Of a stretch of DNA of 35,827 bases, positions 30,544 through 35,827 are shown in pieces. Position 1 is the stretch's first letter, and each line of letters opens with the position of its first letter. The position numbers and the translations under genes are program-made. Origin of the DNA: Sperchopsis tessellata (Eukaryota; Arthropoda; Insecta; Coleoptera; Hydrophilidae); assembly GCA_033557685.1 (NCBI GenBank), contig JAWQRN010000153.1, forward strand, positions 1-35,827, in the 5' to 3' direction. The notes beneath the pieces were generated by a model that was given only the letters and a program-made list of their open reading frames with translations, made no database searches and had not been told where the DNA came from.

Positions 30544-30720
30544 TTAACATTTTATAAACAATGAAGGGATGCGAAAATGAACCATCACTCGCCACTCAAA
30601 CCAGGATACTTGATGACTTCCTTCCACAGCCATAGGTGACTCTTGAGGGAGCCTTTTCCCGTTCTCCAATGGCTTTTTCCCTCGATGGATATTTTCCAAA
30701 ACAACTTTGATCTGCATTGA
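30544..30720 (-). CDS. Candidate terminal exon or coding scrap, unidentified
   Basis: On the minus strand, TTTATTTTCAATGCAG ends at about 30720 like a splice acceptor, followed by an open frame IKVVLENIHRGKKPLENGKR ... VSWFEWRVMVHFRIPSLFIK to a stop at 30544. The base composition is richer in G and C than its surroundings. No family is recognised, and no donor site or partner exon is secure. It could equally be a transposon piece. Confidence 0.22.
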   Translation of the reverse strand, partial: SMQIKVVLENIHRGKKPLENGKRLPQESPMAVEGSHQVSWFEWRVMVHFRIPSLFIKC

Positions 30721-30950
30721 AAATAAACACAGTATTATCAATTTGTTCTTCTATAATAAAGTTTTCCAAACTTTTTTTTTAAGTAGATACATGAAATACT
30801 TGAAATGGATTTGCAAAATAATTATCATCATAAGCAATAAACTGTATAAAACCTACAATTCAGTACTTTTAAGATAAAGTACTAAGATGTATGAATGAAA
30901 CGAATTGCTATCTTTAGAAAGATATCCATAGCTTCTTGCCTTTGCGCGCA

Positions 30951-31295
30951 TCAGAACAGCTGTATTAGACTAAGCTGTGATGCCGGTGATACAGTAGGGC
31001 AGGATGTATCAACTGGTGTAAGCGCGCGCAGTTGTTCAATTTCATATTTACCCTCTTTAACCGTACTGCTTAGCCCTAACCTGCTTAAATTATTTTTTAT
31101 ACTTTTTGGCACATTTTGATGTGTATGCAGTTTAAATAACTGTTTACTTATATGTTGAGTGCTGCGAGCTACATTACCAAAACTGTATTCCTGTGCGATA
31201 CTGTGGCATTGATTATTGGTACGTTGAAAATTGAAATTTTGTGCAAAACAGTGTACTTTCATCAACAATGACTTAATCCTAATAACCATAGTCAA
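30951..31295 (-). CDS. Unrecognised 114-codon ORF
   Basis: Uninterrupted minus-strand frame from ATG at 31295 to a stop at 30951. It begins with a basic, hydrophobic stretch (MTMVIRIKSLLMK), which would suit a mitochondrial or signal leader, and has a polar middle (RSTQHISKQLFKLHTHQNVP) and STVKEGKYEIEQLRAL. GTAAAT follows GAGG inside the frame and could be a splice donor. It lies upstream of the candidate exon at 30544-30720 on the same strand. No domain was recognised; it may be a chance ORF. Confidence 0.27.
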   Translation of the reverse strand: MTMVIRIKSLLMKVHCFAQNFNFQRTNNQCHSIAQEYSFGNVARSTQHISKQLFKLHTHQNVPKSIKNNLSRLGLSSTVKEGKYEIEQLRALTPVDTSCPTVSPASQLSLIQLF

Positions 31296-31682
31296 TTCAA
31301 TTAAGAATGAACTTAGTATTAATACTCAATAAACTCTCAAAAGCTTGCTTAAACTAACTTCAGTCACTTTTGATAGATATGAGCAATGGTTGTTCGGTTT
31401 GGGGCACACTTTTTCACTCCCATAAACAATAAACTCTGACATCATGAAATTATTTTCTGTTGATGGATATTCACTTTCTGAATATTATCAATACATTTAA
31501 GAAATATGTAAGGAAATTTCCTATCTCTTTTCTGTGGCATAACAAAAGAAATTTCTTCCTAAGATAAAGGTTCCTGTGTGGTTATTCTTAAAAAGTCGAG
31601 GTAAGTTGCAAAGTCTCTAGTTTTCTTGTAACTAATAACTATAGTACGTTTCTAAGTTGAAAAATAAAAGCATGCTCTCACT
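31296..31682. other. No recognised gene
   Basis: AT-rich sequence between two minus-strand coding candidates. It would be an intron if they belonged together, which is not shown. Confidence 0.4.
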
Positions 31683-31863
31683 TAGGTATCTACAAGGGAG
31701 GCTTTGAAGTCCTCTCCATGAATCTCCAACTCTCAAGAGAACTCATATAACAGAGATCTGGTATGTTCGATTTCTTTTTGAAGCATTCTTCCGAGTTCTC
31801 TATTTGTTTCTATCGAAAATTCAAACTTGTTCACATCTATCCTTGTTTTTGATTGCATATGAG
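31683..31863 (-). pseudogene. Coding-like minus-strand stretch with one stop
   Basis: From ATG at about 31857 the minus strand reads MQSKTRIDVNKFEFSIETNR, ELGRMLQKEIEHTRSLLYEF, a TGA stop, then ELEIHGEDFKASLVDT and a stop at about 31683. The regular pattern of charged and hydrophobic residues looks like a real helical protein interrupted once. I recognise no family. It could be an old pseudogene or an exon of the same unknown minus-strand locus as the ORF at 30951-31295. Confidence 0.25.
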
Positions 31864-32423
31864 TTTGTTAGTCATCGTATATTCAGCTAAAATCTTACAA
31901 ATGAAGTTATTCAGGCCTCCTCACCGTAACTCTTTTGCAATGTTTGTTAAATTTAAACACTTTGTATTACCAAAATGATTAGAGTATAGCTGGAATAACT
32001 TGGTTGTTTAAATTTTATTGATTTAACTATGACCCGCCTTCATAAAGGTATTTTAAATCCAATCACTTGTTGAGCACACATTAGCATGTTTTAACTGCAC
32101 GAACCACCCACCATGTTCACGATTTCTATGAAGTTTAATTTCTTTTATTCTATAGATTGCTTCTTACATTACATATTGTTAAAATACTAGTATTTTTTGC
32201 TCGTTTTGTTTTTGTTATTTATATGTAAGTTTAGCCCTAAAGGTAAGGCCTTTAAATGTGGGAGATGCCACTGATATATACAATGTGTATATTTCAACAC
32301 ACCAAATATGCAATGTAGGGATTGCAATAGTTTAATATATGGCACTTAGTAAATAGTTGATGGAATTTTGGTTGGTCAGCAGAAACATGTGGTGTTCTGG
32401 TGAGTGATCTGAATAGTACATTC
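31864..32423. other. No recognised gene
   Basis: AT-rich sequence with no coding signal seen. Confidence 0.45.
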
Positions 32424-32465
32424 AATATGAATGTTGTTTCCGGGTGGAAACCATGTAGAGGCTAC
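32424..32465 (-). mobile_element. Isolated Penelope-like 3' end fragment (about 40 bp)
   Basis: ATATGAATGTTGTTTCCGGG followed by TGGAAACCATGTAGAGGCT is the reverse complement of the Penelope 3' end seen at 1165-1205 and 19105-19147. The match stops abruptly after GAGGCT, before the hammerhead-like part. It is the smallest remnant of this family in the window. Confidence 0.75.
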
Positions 32466-32544
32466 TTTTTTGTACTTTAGAACAAACAACTAATAGACTC
32501 GATATACTTATATTACTGAGTGATGCATCTGCGAGTCCGTGCGA

Positions 32545-33740
32545 GAAGTTGGGTAAACATATTTAATGCAATTGAAAAATGGCAAAGCTCCGGGACCAGA
32601 TTATACTTGTAACAAATTTATTAAAGTGTTTAACAGGGTATATCCCAAAAGGAAAATACCAAAACAATGCTTAGCATCCCCGTTTATAAGTTTACAAAAA
32701 AAAGCATTATAAATTTAACTGAAATTCTTTCCAAAAATAATCGACAGAAAAATAAACAAAAACATATTGGCCGAACACAGTTTGGATTCAGAAACGCCAT
32801 GGGAACAAAACAAGCACTGTTCAGTCTTCAGGTGTTAATCCAAAAATTTCGAGATGTGAATCGCGACGTTCACTTAATATATAATATATCGATTATCAGA
32901 AGGCATTTGACAAGGTTCAACACAACAAACTGATTTACATTTTCAGAGAGATGGGAATGGAAAACAGAGACCCAAAAATAATCAACACCTTTAATAGAAT
33001 CAGACTGCCTCCATACGCATTCAATGAGAAAGCTCGGAAGACATACAAATAAACAGAGGCATCCACCAGGGATGTATACATTCACTGACACTGTTCAATA
33101 TATTCTCTGAACGCATATTCCAGGAAGCATTGGAAGAGGCTAGGGCTGGGATCCAGATGAACGGCGAATATATTAATAATTTAAGATACGCCGAAGATAG
33201 AGTAGTGTGTGCAGTCAACCTTGAAGACCTCTAAGAGATGATGAACAAAATACTGAAAATCAGTCGAAGATACGATCTCACACTCAATGTTAAGAAGACT
33301 AAGTACATGGTAGTCTCCAAAAACAATCACGATCACCTACTGGTATACAGTAAAAGATTGGAAAGAGTACAAAAAGGCTCATATCTTGTCACATCAGTAA
33401 ATAAAACGTGGGATCACTCACTGAAGATGCCGAATACCTAAAATCCCATGGATAGACCTACTAACAATCACCAAACAAGAGGTATTACAAAGAATCGGGA
33501 AAGAAAATTAACTCATGGTAACAATAAAAACAAGGAAGCTAGAATACCTAGAGTACATAATGAGAGATCCACAAAGGTACGAATTATTACAACTAATACT
33601 GCAAGGGAAGGTAGAAGGAAGAAGAGGACCCAGAAGGAGAATTCCGCATCGCCATAATGATCGCCAACATTCGAAACAGATGGGCATCAGAAGAAGGAGA
33701 AGACTTTATTGTTCTCTTTGATGGATATAGGAGAAGTTAG
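32545..33740 (+). pseudogene. LINE-C: non-LTR retrotransposon reverse transcriptase and C-terminus, 5'-truncated
   Basis: Plus-strand frames: LMQLKNGKAPGPDYTCNKFI (about 32562-32620), IGRTQFGFRNAMGTKQALFS (about 32767-32826), VLIQKFRDVNRDVHLIY, then after a shift YQKAFDKVQHNK-like at about 32895. INRGIHQGCIHSLTLFNIFS (about 33050-33105) follows, then QMNGEYINNLRYAEDRVV (33155-33210), where the catalytic YADD reads YAED. LTLNVKKTKYMVVSKNNHDH comes next (33275-33335). After a deletion come LEYLEYIMRDPQRYELLQLI (33539-33598), LQGKVEGRRGPRRR, IANIRNRWASEEGEDFIVLF and a stop near 33739. It is the same LINE type as LINE-D. Frame damage is modest, so the insertion is among the younger ones here. Confidence 0.9.
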
Positions 33741-35379
33741 CAGTATTACAAATTTTCAAGAAAACTCCAAAAAAGTAGCTAGCTCTTGGAAGTTTTCGAA
33801 AAATGTTTCACAATTTGTTATATGATTATATTTTTAAACGAAACAACAAACAAGCACTGGTAGTCCAGGCATACTTGCAAAAGCTGCCAACATTGTACCT
33901 GGCAGATGCAACATTTGCTCTTTCAACAGAATCGAAAGACATCCGGACACTGCAGAAATTATGGTAACTATATTATTCGGGAGCAGGTATGTACATATAG
34001 TATGAATTTTCCAAATTGTACCAGTCAGGCCCTCCTTACTAATAAGGAAGATAAGTTAACAATTGATTAGAAAAAATGTACGTAAATATATTATAATACA
34101 ATTTTTACAAAACTTTTTATGTTTCTAGATAAATTCACAAATTTTCATGGCAATATGTATGTTTAATTCAAATTTAAACAGAATTTGAATTGAAAATCTA
34201 AACACGGTCAATTTAACCGGACGCGTGCTTTCGCGTTAAACTTTTGGCTTATGTTTTGACAGGTTAATATTATGATAGGGGAACAAGATGTAGTAAAATT
34301 AATGACAGTAACACGCGGTCAACATCTAACCAAATTTCGATTAAAATAACAGTAGGGTCGAATGGAAATTTACCGACATTTACCGAGCTTTGCATTTAAA
34401 CACCAGTGCTGAGTATGGAAGGAATCGCCATATAGAAATAATAGAACTATCCATCGCAGTATAGATTAAAATATTTTATTCATAAAATGCAGACGTTATT
34501 ATATATATATATATATATATACTTCAGTATTGTTATACCACACTGAAAGACAATAAAATAAATTATAAATTTTCCAACAATTATCGTTACGTCATGTTTT
34601 ACGGCCATGTAAGCGGAACAGCGAATACTGAAAACCAAATCTCTAATAAATTAAAGGTTCGAAGGTAATTGGGGCTGATCCCTTTTCTGTAACATATGTT
34701 GTTAATACTGCAGCAAAAGCTATGGATATTATTCTGATAATACCACAGATAGTGGGGAATCGTTTCGATTGGACTCGTATCCTGTAGCTATGTATGTATT
34801 TACAATATCTAGATAGCATGTGGTTAAAGTGACCTGATCGCTATACAATGCGTTAATTAGCTTTCAATATTAAGGGCCAAATACCGTTAATTGAATCGAG
34901 AACCGATTGTAGTTCAAGTAATAAATACCTTATAAATCTAACCATTGATCATATAACTTAATAACGCTATATTAGAGCTTGTGGCGTTGTTATGTAATTG
35001 TCCTATTAATAAAACCCCGCGGTTTTCGCCTGAGATTATTTCATTTATGCATTATCTGCTATGAAATATTATATTTACATATTTAACTATATTAGTTACC
35101 AATTGTATTTATACCATTACTAATATTAAAATGTATTATCAGTATCAAATTTAACGATTATATACCAACAATTTTCATTTAATTATTTGTAACTTAATTT
35201 GTAACCAGGTAAAATTAGTTTGACCACGTTGAAAATACAACTATATTTGAGAAAATGGGAGATGGTAACGATTCCCTGATAAAAATGTATACGTTGCACA
35301 AATGTGCATTTAATTAATTAATGAAAGTCACACAATTGTTTCCATACGATTTTACTATAATAACAATAAACGTATGTAA
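33741..35379. other. Long stretch without a recognised gene
   Basis: AT-rich. A short frame at about 33860-33970 reads GRCNICSFNRIERH, faintly like the start of a piggyBac-type C-terminal cysteine cluster, but no further cysteines follow. A pure (AT)10 lies at 34501-34520. No other signal was seen. Confidence 0.45.
34501..34520. repeat. (AT)10 microsatellite
   Basis: Ten uninterrupted AT units. Confidence 0.9.
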
Positions 35380-35740
35380 TAACTACATACTTATTAGAAG
35401 TCGCTCTAGAAATGGAATCACATCGGTCAAAGCCTACACAGGAGCTGATGCTCCGTCAGACCATAATCCGGTTGTAGCTAATTTCAAATTAAGGCTCAAA
35501 AAACTTTAAGCATAGAGAAAACCTCTAAGAAGGGCAGCTGAAAAACTTGAAGACCCGGGAGTAAAAGGGAAAGCCAAAGAGGCTATAAACGCAGGTATCC
35601 ACAAAATAGCGGTATAAACACTACAAACAGACAACGTCAACAAAAAGTGGAAAAATGTGAAATGTGCATTAGTAAATGTAAGAAAGGTGTTCTTAACACC
35701 ATGTAGATGCCAAGGGATCGGTAGATGACCAGAGAATCTC
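35380..35740 (+). pseudogene. LINE-F: end of APE endonuclease and linker, cut off by a tandem repeat
   Basis: The plus strand reads LIRSRSRNGITSVKAYTG, then ADAPSDHNPVVANFKLRLKK to a stop at 35509. SDHNPVVA is the last catalytic block of an APE-type endonuclease, intact here. The linker follows in shifted frames: RAAEKLEDPGVKGKAKEAIN, GIHKIAV, QTDNVNKKWKNVKCALVNVR (about 35625-35690). The endonuclease is 5'-truncated before about 35385. The sequence passes into a 12-bp tandem repeat at about 35741, so any RT part lies outside the window or is lost. It may be the 5' part of the LINE-C/D family. Confidence 0.8.
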
Positions 35741-35827
35741 TAACTCTATATCTACCTCTATCTCTACCTCTATCTCTACCTCTATCTCTACCTCTATCTC
35801 TACCTCTATCTCTACCTCTATCTCTAC
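35741..35827. repeat. 12-bp tandem repeat of TCTACCTCTATC at window edge
   Basis: More than seven near-perfect units run to the last base of the window. The first, imperfect units (CTCTAACTCTATAT) look like LINE sequence grading into the array, so the repeat probably arose by expansion inside the LINE copy. Confidence 0.9.

Noticed and set aside
33860..33975. GRCNICSFNRIERH, resembling the start of a piggyBac-type cysteine cluster
   Set aside because: Only one Cys pair is present, no further cysteines or upstream transposase were found; too short to support.
1..35827. tRNA genes, rRNA, CRISPR arrays, bacterial operons, promoters and ribosome binding sites
   Set aside because: No A/B-box pairs with cloverleaf potential, no regular spacer-repeat arrays and no prokaryotic gene layout were seen. 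The 34-bp arrays have no unique spacers, so they are not CRISPR.

Overview
This is AT-rich, intron-era eukaryotic DNA from an arthropod, most likely an insect. That call rests on the transposon families present: Penelope-like elements with GIY-YIG nucleases, APE-type LINEs including an RTE-like one, Tc1/mariner transposases with the insect-typical DLTxLDFFLWG block, a FLYWCH-type MULE, and a hAT of the zf-MYM1/DUF4371 kind. The species cannot be named from the sequence. There is no bacterial-style gene organisation, and no rRNA, tRNA or CRISPR was recognised. No confident host gene was found. Nearly everything that can be read is a decayed transposon copy with stops, frameshifts and deletions, nested and often in inverted arrangement.

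Layout. 1-60 is a microsatellite. 947-1205 is a palindrome made of two Penelope 3' ends, abutted at 1204/1205 by the 3' tail of LINE-A (1204-3440, minus). 3985-4707 is an internally deleted MULE (minus) with a possible inverted repeat pair at 3560-3725 and 6015-6135, the second lying beyond LINE-B (5095-5912, minus). 7788-9737 is a head-to-head Penelope pair. 10.35-15.84 kb is a large, eroded inverted-repeat structure whose centre holds mariner A (minus), the 5' half of a LINE (plus) and the N-terminal part of a second type of Penelope element (minus). 16.42-17.1 kb is LINE-D (minus). 17.56-19.15 kb is the most complete Penelope copy (plus). 20.0-21.87 kb is a second inverted-repeat pair with a CR1/L2-like reverse transcriptase scrap in one arm. 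22.36-23.17 kb is mariner B (minus). 24.74-27.48 kb is a hAT element.

Inside the hAT 3' part sits the most unusual object of the window: a 250-bp insertion (27037-27286) with a perfect 14-bp target site duplication, four tandem ~34-bp units and a hammerhead-ribozyme-like motif. A relative of its 34-bp array lies in opposite orientation at 23.4 kb. The Penelope 3' ends elsewhere in the window carry the same kind of hammerhead-like motif, which suggests that this small element is a non-autonomous (retrozyme-like) relative mobilised by Penelope machinery.

The right part holds an unrecognised 153-codon ORF (27.5 kb), RTE-like LINE-E (28.08-29.4 kb, plus), a few weak minus-strand coding candidates at 30.5-31.9 kb that are the only plausible host-gene traces, LINE-C (32.5-33.74 kb, plus), and the endonuclease end of another LINE running into a 12-bp tandem repeat at the window edge. 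No gene here works with another in a pathway; the region is a record of repeated transposition.
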